64,000 nucleotides of DNA from the NCBI RefSeq assembly GCF_900186975.1, contig NZ_LT906441.1:1302001-1366000 (forward strand), given 5' to 3'. Position 1 is the first letter of the stretch, and the number at the start of each line of letters is the position of its first letter. This document shows positions 17,211 through 28,149 of the stretch, in pieces. The DNA is from Cutibacterium granulosum. GTDB lineage: Bacteria > Actinomycetota > Actinomycetes > Propionibacteriales > Propionibacteriaceae. Made by a program: the position numbers and the translations under genes. Under the pieces are notes generated by a model. The model had not been told where the DNA came from. It searched no databases and worked only from the letters and a program-made list of their open reading frames with translations.

Positions 17211-18812
17211 TCAGGACACGATGTGTCGTTGACCGTCCCTGAATTGTCGTAGCGCTGGTGCCCCGGTCTTGTGTGCGACGGTTTGTCTCCGTGTCCCATT
17301 GGTAGATTGCGTCAGGACCGGCGCAAGAACTCTGCGTGTTCCAACATCAACCTGCTCGGCAGCGAGGTAACCGTCATCGGATGACTTGATCCCGGCCGTC
17401 TCGCTCTTACATGATTCGGATTCCTGCAGTTTCAGCGCTGCTGCTTTCGTCTGCGCGCTCCACTGCCTGGATCGTTGGGAGGTGACGGCAACCAGGGCCA
17501 GTACCGAGCACATCATGGTGAGCATCGACGTCATCGTGTGACTGGTGCTGGCCTCGATCTGCATGCCGGTGATGATGATGTGTGCCAGGAGAGCTGCCTC
17601 GAAGATCACTCGCCCGCGCGGATGTCCGCGCCACGTCGCCACTGCGGAGCAGATGAGGACACCCATCATCACGGTGCCCAGAACCCACGCAATGGGCAAT
17701 GACGCACTGCCCAACCATGGCAGCCAGGACAACTGCGCTCCGGAGGTGTCGCCGGTCACGACGTGATGCCACATCCATGACGTCCCAGCGCACAGCGTCC
17801 ACACCAAGGGAAGTATCACTCCGAAGACCAAGCTGGCCGGACGGGGTCTGCCGGTCGCTGGCGTGTCAGACGTCATCCGAGTGGTGTGGCTGGGCACCTC
17901 ACGCAGGTCGATGACTGGCAGATGACCGTCAGTGACGATGTTGTCGCCACCACCGTTGCGCGAACGGTATGAGGTCGAGAAACCTTCGATGACCCGGTGC
18001 CGCGCCTCGGGGCATGCCCACTGCACGTCCTCGACGATGTAGTCGCGTTCAGTGTCGACGTTCTCATCAATTTTGTGCGTGATCTGCCAGGTGAATGCAG
18101 ACAACCCGACCGAGCGGTCAAAGGTCCCCGCGGCGACCCATTCAACGTGGTGTCCACCGGGCAGGCACCAGCCTTCTGGCACATGCCAGAACCGCACATG
18201 GTGCCGGTTGGCTGGATTGCCGTCCGACTCCTTCTGAAAGACCAGATCCTGTTCGCGGCCGAAGAGGTACAGGTTCGACACCGGCGAAGTGGGGTAGGAG
18301 TGACGTCCCAGCGTTGCGGCAATGGTGTGCCAGGCCGTGCGAGGAGTGATCGGATCAGCAGTGCACCAACCAGCTTGGGTCATCACCTCACAGATCTGTT
18401 GCTGCGAACCCAGAAGCGCCAGGTTGACCGGATCACCGAGCAGCCCGTCACCATTGCGGGTGCGTCCGATGAAGTAGTCCGGGACGTAGAACGAGGTGAG
18501 TACCTGGTGGATCCGCGGCAGCGCGAGATAGGTGAGAACCAGCCAGAAAATCAACAGATTCGCAATGTGTGCCGGATGGGTGTCGAAACTCGATCGCAGA
18601 ACCACCCAGGTCAACCAGAGCACCGCCGCAGTTGCGGCAATGGAGAATCCCAGGTCGATGCGTTTGAAGACGCTCCAGCGGCTGATCCGAGAGCGTGCTC
18701 GACCGGCGGTGTCACTGACGTAGGTCGGGCAGTGATGTCGCGAGCTGGATGTGAACTCGATGCAGCACTCTTCGGTCACATTGACAAGTGTGCCACCTGG
18801 GGATGACGACAA
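17211..18812 (-). CDS. membrane protein with LssY C-terminal-type domain
   Basis: This protein of up to 533 aa has two N-terminal membrane helices (about residues 53-105). A soluble domain of about 200 residues follows, with the LssY_C hallmarks AGWCTADPITPRTAW, the PVSNLYLFGR block and DRSVGLSAFTWQITHKID. Four more helices lie near residues 330-450, before a polar tail. LssY_C proteins are membrane proteins of unknown role, once linked to type I secretion or lipid metabolism. The exact start is unclear; the first 45 residues are polar and may not be translated. Confidence 0.7.
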   Translation of the reverse strand: MSSSPGGTLVNVTEECCIEFTSSSRHHCPTYVSDTAGRARSRISRWSVFKRIDLGFSIAATAAVLWLTWVVLRSSFDTHPAHIANLLIFWLVLTYLALPRIHQVLTSFYVPDYFIGRTRNGDGLLGDPVNLALLGSQQQICEVMTQAGWCTADPITPRTAWHTIAATLGRHSYPTSPVSNLYLFGREQDLVFQKESDGNPANRHHVRFWHVPEGWCLPGGHHVEWVAAGTFDRSVGLSAFTWQITHKIDENVDTERDYIVEDVQWACPEARHRVIEGFSTSYRSRNGGGDNIVTDGHLPVIDLREVPSHTTRMTSDTPATGRPRPASLVFGVILPLVWTLCAGTSWMWHHVVTGDTSGAQLSWLPWLGSASLPIAWVLGTVMMGVLICSAVATWRGHPRGRVIFEAALLAHIIITGMQIEASTSHTMTSMLTMMCSVLALVAVTSQRSRQWSAQTKAAALKLQESESCKSETAGIKSSDDGYLAAEQVDVGTRRVLAPVLTQSTNGTRRQTVAHKTGAPALRQFRDGQRHIVS

Positions 18813-19193
18813 GGTTTCCTCAACTGGTCAGTTAGGTGGAGTGGTGGTCACCTTCCGGTAACTCAACTGCCCGAATTTTTCGACAGGTCTGGCAAGTCAG
18901 CTGCTCTGCCAGACAGCCACGCTCCCATCCAAAGCTTCTGCCGAGCCATCGGATCCAGCCACGACGAGGCCCCGAGATGCCTCTCATGACTCCATTCCGC
19001 CCACAATCCTCAAATGTCTCATGAAAGCTTCCCCAAGGAAATAAGTCATCCAGAGTTTGAGCAGATTCGGGTTTCATCATCACGATTTGGTCAAGAAGTG
19101 ATGGGAAAGGACGAGAAAGCGCTGTGATCCACACCTGTGCCCATATGATCCTCGATCAACACAATCAGTTGACACAGGATCGAAGGGAGTCAC
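18813..19193. other. intergenic region upstream of the subtilase
   Basis: No supported gene. GAAGGGAG at about 19183-19190 is the subtilase ribosome binding site. The rest probably holds the divergent promoters of the LssY-type gene and the subtilase. Confidence 0.5.
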
Positions 19194-22100
19194 ATGAAAC
19201 GGCTCACCGCGCTGATGCTGGTTGGAGTTCTACTCCTCGGCACCCCTCAGATGGCTTCAGCCGCTAGCACCCAGACAGATCGCATCACCCCACGCCCCGC
19301 CTCGAAGGGTGGCGTCATTGGTACTGACTTCACACCGCACGTCATGAATTCCGAGGCCGAGACAAATGTCATCGTGGAACTCAGGAAAGATCCAGTGGCG
19401 GTCATCGAGGCGAGATCAGGCACCACGATGTCGTCCAAACAACGCAGCCAACTGAGAGAAAGGATCAAGGGATCCCAGAAGTCCGTGATCTCACAGATCA
19501 ATTCATCCGGCGGACACGTCGTCAGTCAGATGGCATCTGCCTACAACGGGGTGCACGCACGAGTGCGCGGTAGCGAGCTCAAGAAGATCGAAGCCCTCCC
19601 CGAAGTTGTCGCGATCCACGGTGCACCTCGCTACAAGGCCCGACCGACGAATGACACCTCGGTACCCTTCCTGGGAGCTGACAAGGTGTGGCAGGACGTC
19701 GGATACACCGGCAAGAACGTCAAGGTTGCCGTGCTGGACACCGGGATCGACTACACCCATGCCGATTTCGGTGGTCCGGGCACTCCCGACGCATTCACAG
19801 CAGCGTCCAGGAAATCCGACCGGATTGCCGACCCTGCTCTCTTCGGTACCAAGGCCGCCAAGGTCAAGGGTGGCGTCGACCTCGTTGGCGACAAGTACGA
19901 CGCATCTGATCCCAAGAGCAAGCCTCATCCAGATCCCAACCCATTGGACTGCGCCGCTGCCGGGCATGGTTCACACGTGGCAGGCACCATCGCAGGCCTC
20001 GGCGTCACCACCAGTGGCGACACGTACCACGGACCCTACGACGGCACCACGGCAGACAAGAAGTTCAAGGTTGGCCCCGGTGTTGCCCCACATGCCGATC
20101 TCTACGCGGTGCGCGTCTTCGGATGCGCAGGTACCACCGACGTGACGACCGAGGCCATCGACTGGGCGGTCGCCAATCAGATGGACGTCGCCAACCTCTC
20201 GTTGGGAGGCACCTATGGCACGGCTGACGCCCCAGATGCCGTGGCTGCCCGCAATGCCGTCGCCAGCGGCGTCATCATGGTGGTGGCTGCCGGCAACGAA
20301 GGACACAATCCGTACCTGGTCGGTTCTCCCTCCACCGGTCACGGCGTCATCTCGGTGGCAGCCGTCGATCATGCTGAGACCTTCCCGGGAGCGGTCCTCA
20401 CCACCGCTGACGGTCACCGTATCCAAGCCATCAATGCCAACGATGCCAAGCTCGCCAGCACCTATGACGTCGTCATCCTCAAGGACGATCCCGCGACCGA
20501 GGAGGACGAGTCGCTCGGCTGCTCCGAACAGGCCTACCGATCCAACGGCATCACATCCGGAGCCAACCAACTCGCGGTGAGCACCCGTGGCAGATGTGCT
20601 CGAATAGCCCGTGCCGTCCATGCCCAGAAGGCTGGTGCCGCCGCTGCAGCCATGATCAACACCGATGACACCCTGCCGTCCTTCGAGGGCCCGATCACCG
20701 GGAACCCGGACACCGGCGAGGAGTACGAGGTCACCATCCCCTTCCTGGGGATTCGTGGACCACTCGGTGCGAAATCCGACGGGGACACCTTGCACGGAGC
20801 CGACGGAACCACCATCACCCTGCAGGGCAATTCCGCTGCGAATTCCGAGTACCGTCACCCGGCTGACTTCACTTCTTCGGGCCCCGTCACGGGAACATCC
20901 GCTGCGCACCCATCGGTGGGCGCTCCCGGCGTGTCCATCACATCCGTGGCAGTGGGCTCGGGTAGCGATGGCACGACCATGTCTGGCACGTCGATGGCCA
21001 CCCCACATGTCGCCGGGGTGGCTGCCCTGGGTGTCCAGGCGCATCCGGACTGGACCCATCAGCAGATCGGCCAGGCCATCGTCACCACGGCAGACCATGA
21101 CGGCATCAAGGGCACCGACACGCATCTCACCGGAGCGGGACTCGTCGACCCGGTGGCCTTGGTGAAGGCCACCACGTCCGCTCATGGAGACGTGACCACC
21201 ACCAAACTCGGTTCGGTCGCAGACCCCTCGTTGAGCTATGGGTTCGTCGAGATCACGGATGCGTACTCCAGCGCTCGAACGGTGAAGCTCACCAACCACT
21301 CCACGAGCGCCAAGACCTACCGGCTCACCACCCAGGCGTCAGCCAACTCCGATGCGGCCGAGGTCACCGTGAGCCCGTCCACCCTCACCATCGGCCCTGG
21401 TGCGAGCAAGAGCGCGCAGGTGTATCTGTCCACCAGCGTCGACAAGATCGGCACCTCCAGTGACAAGGACGACCAGTCCAGCTTCCATGCGATCGAAGGA
21501 ATCGTCACCGCCACCAGCGGCAGTGAGAAAACACATGTGCCGTACCTGCTCGTGCCTCGTGCCGACGCTGGTGTCACGATGGTCGGCAAACCCGTACTCA
21601 ACAAGGCCAGCAACACCATCAAACTGACCAAGCAGGCACCAGCCGTCCCAGCCACGGTCCAGACATTCACCCTGGGAACTGTGGACGCGAGAGGCCACAA
21701 GGAGACTGCGTCCGATCGCGGATGGGACGTACGAGCCATCGGGGTGGCCTCGGTCCAGAATGGTTCGGACACGACGCTGCAATTCGCCATCAACACCTAC
21801 TCCAACCACTCCAATGCCGCGTTGAACGAGTACGCCGTCATCCTCGACACCGACAACAACGGCAAGCCGGACAAGGCTGTCTTCGCGACGGATTCCGGGC
21901 TGGTCAACGAGGGGTACGCCAACGGTGTGGCCGAGGTGTTCATTGCCGACCTCGCCACCGAGGAGATCACGCCTGCTGGTCACCTCGCCATTGCGCCCAC
22001 CGATTCCAGCACTGTCATACTGCCGGTCGATGCCTCCACGGTCGGGATCAACGGCAGGTTCACCTACCGGGTGGAGACCACCTCCGGTGTCGACGACGAA

Positions 22101-22346
22101 CATCACGACCGCACTCTCAAGGCCACCTATGACCCGAACCACAAGGTCTTCGCCGATGGGCAGACCTTGACCATCGGGGCAGGGCAGCAGGACGCCGAGC
22201 TCACAGTGCCGTTCGTCCCGGCAGCATTCAAGGCTGCACCACGCAATGGGCTGGGACTGTTGCTCATAGCCCCCGACAATGCTGCGGCCAGTGAGGCGCT
22301 CATCGTTCCGAAGCTCCCACTCCGGGCAGATCTGAGGAATCCGTGA
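19194..22346 (+). CDS. secreted subtilisin-like serine protease (S8 family)
   Basis: This 1050-aa exported protease has a Sec signal peptide ([11 protein letters not shown]... to the ASA cleavage region near residue 24), an I9-type propeptide (about 50-150) and the S8 catalytic domain. The triad is Asp182 (AVLDTGIDY), His258 (GHGSHVAGT) and Ser600 ([11 protein letters not shown]). The long gap between His and Ser holds a PA-type insertion (about 400-560), as in lactocepin-like and plant subtilases. About 400 C-terminal residues form beta-rich Fn3-like repeats. No LPXTG or membrane anchor was seen, so it is probably released. A role in host protein breakdown is inferred. Confidence 0.92.
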   Translation: MKRLTALMLVGVLLLGTPQMASAASTQTDRITPRPASKGGVIGTDFTPHVMNSEAETNVIVELRKDPVAVIEARSGTTMSSKQRSQLRERIKGSQKSVISQINSSGGHVVSQMASAYNGVHARVRGSELKKIEALPEVVAIHGAPRYKARPTNDTSVPFLGADKVWQDVGYTGKNVKVAVLDTGIDYTHADFGGPGTPDAFTAASRKSDRIADPALFGTKAAKVKGGVDLVGDKYDASDPKSKPHPDPNPLDCAAAGHGSHVAGTIAGLGVTTSGDTYHGPYDGTTADKKFKVGPGVAPHADLYAVRVFGCAGTTDVTTEAIDWAVANQMDVANLSLGGTYGTADAPDAVAARNAVASGVIMVVAAGNEGHNPYLVGSPSTGHGVISVAAVDHAETFPGAVLTTADGHRIQAINANDAKLASTYDVVILKDDPATEEDESLGCSEQAYRSNGITSGANQLAVSTRGRCARIARAVHAQKAGAAAAAMINTDDTLPSFEGPITGNPDTGEEYEVTIPFLGIRGPLGAKSDGDTLHGADGTTITLQGNSAANSEYRHPADFTSSGPVTGTSAAHPSVGAPGVSITSVAVGSGSDGTTMSGTSMATPHVAGVAALGVQAHPDWTHQQIGQAIVTTADHDGIKGTDTHLTGAGLVDPVALVKATTSAHGDVTTTKLGSVADPSLSYGFVEITDAYSSARTVKLTNHSTSAKTYRLTTQASANSDAAEVTVSPSTLTIGPGASKSAQVYLSTSVDKIGTSSDKDDQSSFHAIEGIVTATSGSEKTHVPYLLVPRADAGVTMVGKPVLNKASNTIKLTKQAPAVPATVQTFTLGTVDARGHKETASDRGWDVRAIGVASVQNGSDTTLQFAINTYSNHSNAALNEYAVILDTDNNGKPDKAVFATDSGLVNEGYANGVAEVFIADLATEEITPAGHLAIAPTDSSTVILPVDASTVGINGRFTYRVETTSGVDDEHHDRTLKATYDPNHKVFADGQTLTIGAGQQDAELTVPFVPAAFKAAPRNGLGLLLIAPDNAAASEALIVPKLPLRADLRNP

Positions 22347-22446
22347 TGCACATCTGCAATTCGTCAGAGCGATTCATGGCCAACCAACTCATGATTCCCG
22401 AGCTGGCATGGTCTGGACGTCTGATGCGGTGCTGAAAGCCATAATG

Positions 22447-22482
22447 CAGCTGTGGGGCCCGTCAACGACGGGCCCACAGCTG
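22447..22482. terminator. bidirectional hairpin between the subtilase and otsA
   Basis: A stem of 16 paired bases with one bulged G (CAGCTGTGG...CCACAGCTG outer arms, AAC loop) lies between the convergent 3' ends of the subtilase and otsA. No strong T-tract follows on either strand, so efficiency as an intrinsic terminator is uncertain. Confidence 0.6.
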
Positions 22483-22571
22483 TGTTCAGTTGTCAGAGGA
22501 GGATTTGGATTTCAGAGGCTGATTGGGCCAGCTTCTCCCCACACGGGTGTGCGCTCAGACGGGCAGGACGA

Positions 22572-23981
22572 TCACTCACCCAGCTCGGTGAGGAAGGAAT
22601 CCGCCCAGTCGTCAATCGTGTGGGCGAAGACCTGCTCTCGCATGGCACGCATCTTCTGTGCGCGGGCCTGCGGGGAGTCATTGATGGCCTTCATGATCGT
22701 TGCCTTCATGCCGTCGATGTCATACGGGTTGACCATGTATGCCTCGTCAAGCTCCAGAGCTGCTCCGGCGAACTCGGAGAGGATGAGGGCGGAGTTGTCG
22801 TCATCGCGGCAGGCCAAGTACTCCTTGGCGACGAGGTTCATGCCGTCGCGCAACGGGGTGACGATCATGATGTCGGCGATCTGGTACATGGCCGCCAGGG
22901 TGCTGCGCGGCACCGAGGTGTGGCGGTAGGCGATGCGGGGACGGGCCAGGGTGTCGGAGGCCGAATTGATGCGTCCCACCAGCAGGTCGATGTCGTTGCG
23001 CAGAATCTTGTACTCCTCGACTCGCTCCCTGGACGGGGTGGCCAGCTGCAGGAAGACGCAGTCGTCCTGGTCGAGTTTGCCCTCGTCGAAGAGCTCGCCG
23101 ATGGCTCGAATGCGCTGCCGAAGCCCCTTGGTGTAGTCCAGTCGATCCACACCAAAGATGATTGTCGATGGGTTGCCGAGCTCCTTGCGCATCTCCTCGG
23201 CCTCTTGGTGCACCTGGGGAGACGACGCCAGCTCGTGGAATCCCCGGGCGTCGATGGAGATGGGGAAGTCCTTGATCTTCACGACGCGACCATCGGACAG
23301 GGTGGCGATGTCGTCTGAGTCGTCTGGGCTAGTGACACCGTTGCGGTGATGGGCCAACCGGGCGAAATTGTGGGCCGCTCCCGGCGTCTGGAAACCGATG
23401 AGGTCGGCGCCAAGCAGGCCGTCGACGAGCTCACCACGCCACGGGATGTGCTGGTACAACTCGATCGGGGGGAAGGGGATGTGCAGGAAGAAACCGATCT
23501 TGAGGTCCGGGCGGGCCTCACGCAGCATCCGGGGGACCAGCTGCAGCTGGTAGTCCTGCACCCACACCGTGGCATTCTTCGCCGCCCGCTTGGCGACCTC
23601 CTCGGCGAATCGGGTGTTGACCGTGCGATAGGAGTCCCACCACTCACGGTGGAACTCGGGATCGACGACACAGTCGTGGTAGAGCGGCCACAGGCTCGCG
23701 TTGGAGAAGCCCTCGTAGTACTCGGTGACTTCCTGGGCGCTCAACGGTATTGGGACGATGTCGTACCCCTCGTGGTGGAAGGGCTCGACGGTTTCGTCCG
23801 GGGCACCGTGCCAACCGATCCACGCACCACCCTTGCGCTGCATGACGGGTTCAAGTGCCGTGACGAGGCCACCAGGTGACGTCGTCCAGTCGATGCTTCC
23901 GTCCTCATTGACAACACGGTCCACTGGGAGTCTGTTGGCGACGACGATGAATGTCGCCAGGTCATCTGATGTAGAGGTCAT
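22572..23981 (-). CDS. otsA: alpha,alpha-trehalose-6-phosphate synthase OtsA
   Basis: This 469-aa GT20 glycosyltransferase transfers glucose from a nucleotide sugar to glucose-6-phosphate, giving trehalose-6-phosphate. Visible family blocks are [37 protein letters not shown], and [14 protein letters not shown] with the Arg/Lys of the donor site, plus [15 protein letters not shown] chose the ATG at 23981 because GGAGGAGA lies directly upstream; the longer frame to 24371 overlaps otsB and lacks support. It is divergent from otsB, with a 64-bp shared promoter region. Confidence 0.94.
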   Translation of the reverse strand: MTSTSDDLATFIVVANRLPVDRVVNEDGSIDWTTSPGGLVTALEPVMQRKGGAWIGWHGAPDETVEPFHHEGYDIVPIPLSAQEVTEYYEGFSNASLWPLYHDCVVDPEFHREWWDSYRTVNTRFAEEVAKRAAKNATVWVQDYQLQLVPRMLREARPDLKIGFFLHIPFPPIELYQHIPWRGELVDGLLGADLIGFQTPGAAHNFARLAHHRNGVTSPDDSDDIATLSDGRVVKIKDFPISIDARGFHELASSPQVHQEAEEMRKELGNPSTIIFGVDRLDYTKGLRQRIRAIGELFDEGKLDQDDCVFLQLATPSRERVEEYKILRNDIDLLVGRINSASDTLARPRIAYRHTSVPRSTLAAMYQIADIMIVTPLRDGMNLVAKEYLACRDDDNSALILSEFAGAALELDEAYMVNPYDIDGMKATIMKAINDSPQARAQKMRAMREQVFAHTIDDWADSFLTELGE

Positions 23982-24045
23982 GAGAATCTCCTCCTTTGTG
24001 TGAAGGATACCAACGGTGCGTTGCTCCGTGTGTGACGATGAAGGC

Positions 24046-24975
24046 ATGGATGATGCACAACATTTGCGCTCAGCTGAGTCTGCGGACGTCATCACCTTGC
24101 CGGACGGGGTGCGGCTCGGACCGCGCTCGTGGGTCGCCACGACCAGTGCCGGCCAGGACGTCGTGGATGCGATCGCTGCCGAACCGCAGACCACCCTGCT
24201 TGCCATGGACTTTGACGGGACGCTGGCGCCCATCGTCTCCGATCCCACCCAGAGTCGTATTCTCCCGGCGAGCCGAGACGCCATCGGCCACATTGGGGCA
24301 GCGCTGGGCGGCTGCGCGATCATCACCGGACGTCCGGTGCAGGCCGTGCGCGAGATGGCTGGACTCGACACCGATCCCCAGCTGCATCATCTCGTCGTCC
24401 TGGGCCAGTACGGGGTGGAACGCTACGACGTCGCCAGTGGGAAACTGATCGTCCCAGACGACCCGCCACAGGTGCGTCGAGCGGTGTCCGAACTCACAGA
24501 GCGCATCGATCAGATGTGCGTGGCCGACTCCCGGCTCGCTGGTACACATGTCGAGGACAAGGGGCGTGCCGTTGCGGTTCACACCCGGCGGGCACGCGAC
24601 AGCAGGGCGGCATGGCGTATCTTCGCCCCACTGTGTCACGAGGTGGCCGACCAGCACGATCTGCACGCCGAGGAAGGTCGCGAGGTCATCGAGCTCAAGG
24701 CCGAGAGCATCGGCAAGGATGATGCCTTGCGCGAACTGCAGGAGCAGACGCATGCCAGGATCATCGTCATGTGCGGCGACGACCTGGGAGACGTGCCGGC
24801 CTTCGGCGCCGTCGACGAATGGATCCGGCACGGCGGATCGGGAGCTCGTGTGGTGTCGTACTCCGTCGAGCAACCACAACTCGCCTCCCACGCAGACATC
24901 CTCTGTGATGGCCCGGAAGGAGTTGCCGCATTCCTTGACGAGATCGCCCGACGTGTGGCTACGACTTCGGAGTGA
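24046..24975 (+). CDS. otsB: trehalose-6-phosphate phosphatase OtsB
   Basis: This 309-aa HAD-superfamily phosphatase removes phosphate from trehalose-6-phosphate. The nucleophile motif is MDFDGTLAPI (about residue 61), motif II is ITGRP, and motif IV is MCGDDLGDVPAF. The ATG at 24046 gives MDDAQHLRSAE; an in-frame ATG 10 codons upstream is possible. Together with the divergent otsA it completes the two-step trehalose pathway, used as compatible solute and stress protectant. It converges with pdxR. Confidence 0.92.
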   Translation: MDDAQHLRSAESADVITLPDGVRLGPRSWVATTSAGQDVVDAIAAEPQTTLLAMDFDGTLAPIVSDPTQSRILPASRDAIGHIGAALGGCAIITGRPVQAVREMAGLDTDPQLHHLVVLGQYGVERYDVASGKLIVPDDPPQVRRAVSELTERIDQMCVADSRLAGTHVEDKGRAVAVHTRRARDSRAAWRIFAPLCHEVADQHDLHAEEGREVIELKAESIGKDDALRELQEQTHARIIVMCGDDLGDVPAFGAVDEWIRHGGSGARVVSYSVEQPQLASHADILCDGPEGVAAFLDEIARRVATTSE

Positions 24976-24987
24976 TGAGGACGCATC

Positions 24988-26430
24988 TCATCGTTCCTCT
25001 GCCCGAATGATCCTCGCCACCTGCTCCAGGGCAGCGGTGAGGACCTCGTCGCTCAGCCTTCCGAACCCCAGGACGATGCCATGCTTGGCGCCTTCGCCAC
25101 CCCAGTACCGGGACAGGGCACGTACCCCGATCCCATGGGCAGCGCAGGAACGGACCAGGGAGGCTTCCAGTTCTGAACTGGTTGCATGCGGGTCCGCTGC
25201 CCCACAGAAGGAGGCATGGCTGGTGGGATCGATGACGAGTACCGCGTGCAACCCGCCATTGATCGGCAGGAGTTCGGTGCCGTCGACGTCTGCCAAGGTG
25301 TCGATGACGAGTTGACGGCGACGGCGATACACCTGGCGTAGCCGTTGGGTTCGCCGCCGCAGTGCCCCGGTCTCCAGATAACTGGCCAGGGCATGTTGCA
25401 CCAGGGCTCCGACCGGCTGACTGGTGGCCCGCCGATGATCTCGAATCACCGGGACGAGACGGGGCGGGACGATGAGGTACCCGCAGGCCAGGGCCGACGT
25501 CATCACCGAGGAGAACGTTCCCAACAGGACGGTGTGGGAGGGCTGCAGGGTTGCCAGGGCTGGAAGCGGTTGGCCGACGTGACGCAGCTCGGAGTCGAAG
25601 TCGTCCTCGATGATCCAGCTGTGGGTACGTGCTGCCCAAGCGGCCAACTCGACTCGACGCGGTGTCGACAGGCTCCCGCCATCGGGGTACTGGTGCCCTG
25701 GGGTCACCAGGACGGCGTCCAGCTCCTGCTCCGGCAACTCATCGGTGAGCAGACCGTGCTCGTCGGTGGCCAGGTTGACGGTGTGGTGCCCCAGCGCGGG
25801 CGGCACCTTGCGCAGGCTCGGGTATCCCGGCGATTCGACACCGATGGTCTGCCGGGAACCCCGTGCAACATGCAGTAGCAGGGCAAGACCTTCCCGGGCT
25901 CCAGACGTGACGACGACCTGGCCCGGGTCACACACCAGACTGCGCATCTGACGCAGGTGTTCGCAAATCTGCCAGCGCAATTCTGGCAGCCCCAGCGGAT
26001 CGGTGTTGGTGATTCCTGGATGGGCTGCGGCCTGCCGCCATGCCGCGCGCCAGGACGGATCGGCCAGGTCGGAGGTGTCGGGGACGCCCGGGGTCAGTTC
26101 GACGAGACGACTGTGACGCACCGGGGTGCGTAGTGGGGTGGTGGTTCCCTGCGGGTGCAGGTGGGCAAGGTTCGGATTGACCATCGTCCCAGAACCGTGA
26201 CGGGCGACCAGATATCCCTCGGCGCACAGCTCCTCGTAGGCGGTGACGACCGTGCCACGGGCCACCGACAGTTCGCCGGCCAGAGCGCGTCCGCTGGGAA
26301 GTTGATCGCCGGGATTGAGCACCCCACGTCCGATGAGAGCGCGGATCTGCTGGGCCAGCTGCTGGGGGAGTGCAGTGTCATCGGTGCGATCCAGCGTCAC
26401 GGGCAGATCGACGACGAGATCCGATCGCAC
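24988..26430 (-). CDS. pdxR: MocR-family regulator PdxR of vitamin B6 synthesis, lacking the PLP lysine
   Basis: This 480-aa protein joins an N-terminal GntR winged helix (PQQLAQQIRALIGRGVL, QLPSGRALAGELSVARGTV, about residues 15-80) to a fold-type I aminotransferase-like domain. Members sense PLP and control pdxST. The PLP Schiff-base Lys normally found in the family motif GTFSK is replaced here by Ser308 (GTFSSVM), so PLP could bind only without an aldimine at this residue. The start is GTG 26430, preceded by AGGAGG; the frame reaches another GTG at 26469. It is divergent from pdxS. Confidence 0.9.
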   Translation of the reverse strand: MRSDLVVDLPVTLDRTDDTALPQQLAQQIRALIGRGVLNPGDQLPSGRALAGELSVARGTVVTAYEELCAEGYLVARHGSGTMVNPNLAHLHPQGTTTPLRTPVRHSRLVELTPGVPDTSDLADPSWRAAWRQAAAHPGITNTDPLGLPELRWQICEHLRQMRSLVCDPGQVVVTSGAREGLALLLHVARGSRQTIGVESPGYPSLRKVPPALGHHTVNLATDEHGLLTDELPEQELDAVLVTPGHQYPDGGSLSTPRRVELAAWAARTHSWIIEDDFDSELRHVGQPLPALATLQPSHTVLLGTFSSVMTSALACGYLIVPPRLVPVIRDHRRATSQPVGALVQHALASYLETGALRRRTQRLRQVYRRRRQLVIDTLADVDGTELLPINGGLHAVLVIDPTSHASFCGAADPHATSSELEASLVRSCAAHGIGVRALSRYWGGEGAKHGIVLGFGRLSDEVLTAALEQVARIIRAEER

Positions 26431-26485
26431 GGGCACCTCCTGGGAAATGGGGCGAGAACTGGACCTCACTCAGTGAACTCCCCAA

Positions 26486-26534
26486 AAGTGGTCCATTGCA
26501 ACTCGTGTGATATGGATCTTGTGATGGACCACTT
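26486..26534. promoter_or_regulatory. candidate PdxR operator: 11-bp inverted repeat with 27-bp spacer
   Basis: AAGTGGTCCAT (26486-26496) and its exact complement ATGGACCACTT (26524-26534) lie between pdxR and pdxS, centres 38 bp apart. A TATGGA box at 26511-26516, between the arms, could be the pdxS -10 element. Paired sites spaced by several helical turns are typical of dimeric MocR regulators. Function is inferred from place and symmetry. Confidence 0.65.
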
Positions 26535-26554
26535 GCCCGGCTTGGATGGAGCCC

Positions 26555-27463
26555 ATGACTGAGAACACAGAGGTTCGGACCTCACACACCGGCACGACCC
26601 GAGTCAAGCGAGGACTCGCCGACATGCTCAAGGGAGGCGTCATCATGGACGTCGTCACCCCCGACCAGGCGAGGATCGCCGAGGATTCCGGGGCGTCGGC
26701 CGTCATGGCCCTGGAGCGCGTGCCAGCAGACATTCGCGCCCAGGGCGGCGTGGCACGGATGAGCGACCCCGAGCTCATCGAGGCCATCAAGGACGCCGTG
26801 TCCATCCCGGTGATGGCCAAGGCCCGCATCGGCCACTTCGTCGAGGCACAGGTGCTGCAGGCACTCAAGGTGGACTACATCGACGAGTCCGAGGTGCTCA
26901 GCCCGGCTGACTACGCCAATCACATCAACAAGTGGGACTTCGACGTCCCCTTCGTGTGCGGCGCGACCAACCTGGGCGAGGCTCTGCGGCGCATCACCGA
27001 GGGTGCAGCCATGATTCGGTCCAAGGGGGAAGCGGGCACCGGGGACGTCTCCGAGGCCGTCAAGCACCTGCGCACCATCCGCGGCCAGATCAACAAACTC
27101 ACCAGCATGGACGACGACGAACTCTACGTCGCAGCCAAGGAGCTCCAGGCCCCCTACGATCTCGTCGCCGAGGTGGCCCACACCGGCAAGCTTCCAGTCG
27201 TCATGTTCGTCGCCGGTGGAGTCGCCACCCCGGCGGACGCCGCGCTCGTCATGCAGATGGGAGCCGAGGGCGTCTTCGTAGGATCGGGCATCTTCAAGTC
27301 CGGAAATCCTGCCAAACGTGCTGCGGCGATCGTCAAGGCCACGACGATGTTCGACGATCCCCAGGCCATCGCCGACGTGTCCCGCTGCCTGGGAGAGGCC
27401 ATGGTTGGCATCAACGTCGCCGACGTGCCCGCGCCCCACCGACTTGCCGAACGCGGATGGTGA
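26555..27463 (+). CDS. pdxS: pyridoxal 5'-phosphate synthase lyase subunit PdxS
   Basis: This 302-aa TIM-barrel subunit builds PLP from ribose-5-phosphate, glyceraldehyde-3-phosphate and ammonia supplied by PdxT; twelve copies form the core. Sequence blocks such as [27 protein letters not shown] and [18 protein letters not shown] are near-invariant in the family. Two starts are possible: ATG 26555 (MTENTEVR) and ATG 26546 three codons earlier. The stop overlaps pdxT. Confidence 0.96.
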   Translation: MTENTEVRTSHTGTTRVKRGLADMLKGGVIMDVVTPDQARIAEDSGASAVMALERVPADIRAQGGVARMSDPELIEAIKDAVSIPVMAKARIGHFVEAQVLQALKVDYIDESEVLSPADYANHINKWDFDVPFVCGATNLGEALRRITEGAAMIRSKGEAGTGDVSEAVKHLRTIRGQINKLTSMDDDELYVAAKELQAPYDLVAEVAHTGKLPVVMFVAGGVATPADAALVMQMGAEGVFVGSGIFKSGNPAKRAAAIVKATTMFDDPQAIADVSRCLGEAMVGINVADVPAPHRLAERGW

Positions 27464-28026
27464 GGGTCGGCATCCTTGCCCTGCAGGGAGGAGTGGACGA
27501 GCACGCCGCCAAGCTTCGGCAACTCGATGTGCAGGTGAGGAAGGTGCGGCGACCAGCCGATCTTGACGGACTGGACGGAATCGTCCTGCCAGGCGGGGAG
27601 TCGACGGTGTTCGACAAGCTGGCGCGCACTTTTCACCTCGACCAGCCGTTGCGTGACGCGATCGCCGGTGGTCTGCCCACCTTGGCGACCTGTGCCGGAC
27701 TCATCTACTGCGCACGTGAGGTTCGAGACGCCGCTGTCGGCCAGCAGACCCTCGGAGTACTCGACGTCGTCGTGGGACGCAATGCGTTCGGAAGCCAGGT
27801 GGACTCCTTCGAGACCACCCTCGACGTCAAGGGATACGGATCGGTGCCGGCCACCTTCATTCGCGCGCCTCGAGTGGTGGAACTCGGGCCTGGCGTCCAG
27901 GCCATCGCGACCGTGGGTGATGGCAGTGTGGTCGGCGTCCAGCAGGGTCGGATCACGGCATTGGCGTTTCACCCTGAGCAGAACGAGGATCTCACGATTC
28001 ACCGCACCTGGGTGACGCAGTTGTAG
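27457..28026 (+). CDS. pdxT: pyridoxal 5'-phosphate synthase glutaminase subunit PdxT
   Basis: This 189-aa class I glutaminase supplies ammonia to PdxS. It has [12 protein letters not shown] at the N-terminus, LPGGEST, the nucleophile Cys in LATCAGLIY, and the His-Glu pair in AFHPEQNED. The start ATG 27457 overlaps the pdxS 3' end by 7 bp; a GTG at 27460 is also possible. Length and motifs are normal. Confidence 0.95.
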   Translation: MVRVGILALQGGVDEHAAKLRQLDVQVRKVRRPADLDGLDGIVLPGGESTVFDKLARTFHLDQPLRDAIAGGLPTLATCAGLIYCAREVRDAAVGQQTLGVLDVVVGRNAFGSQVDSFETTLDVKGYGSVPATFIRAPRVVELGPGVQAIATVGDGSVVGVQQGRITALAFHPEQNEDLTIHRTWVTQL

Positions 28027-28123
28027 AACGATGAAGTATCAGTCGGTGCAGCGCTCAACGAGGGAGATGACTCTCCGATGAACGTCCATGGCCCTGACAC
28101 ATTGTGCACCCCATGACGCATTC

Positions 28124-28149
28124 CCAGTCGGGGTTCGAACCCCGACTGG
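28124..28149. repeat. 26-bp perfect palindrome downstream of pdxT
   Basis: CCAGTCGGGG, then TTCGAA, then CCCCGACTGG is perfectly self-complementary over 26 bp, about 100 bp after pdxT. There is no T-tract, so it is not a normal terminator. The centre resembles a tRNA T-arm but lacks the 7-nt loop geometry. It could be a protein-binding dyad, a cruciform or an attachment-site relic. Confidence 0.6.

Noticed and set aside
28124-28149. A tRNA T-arm remnant
   Set aside because: TTCGAA lies at the exact centre of a perfect palindrome, so a 5-bp stem with a 7-nt T-loop cannot form and no acceptor or anticodon arm is nearby.
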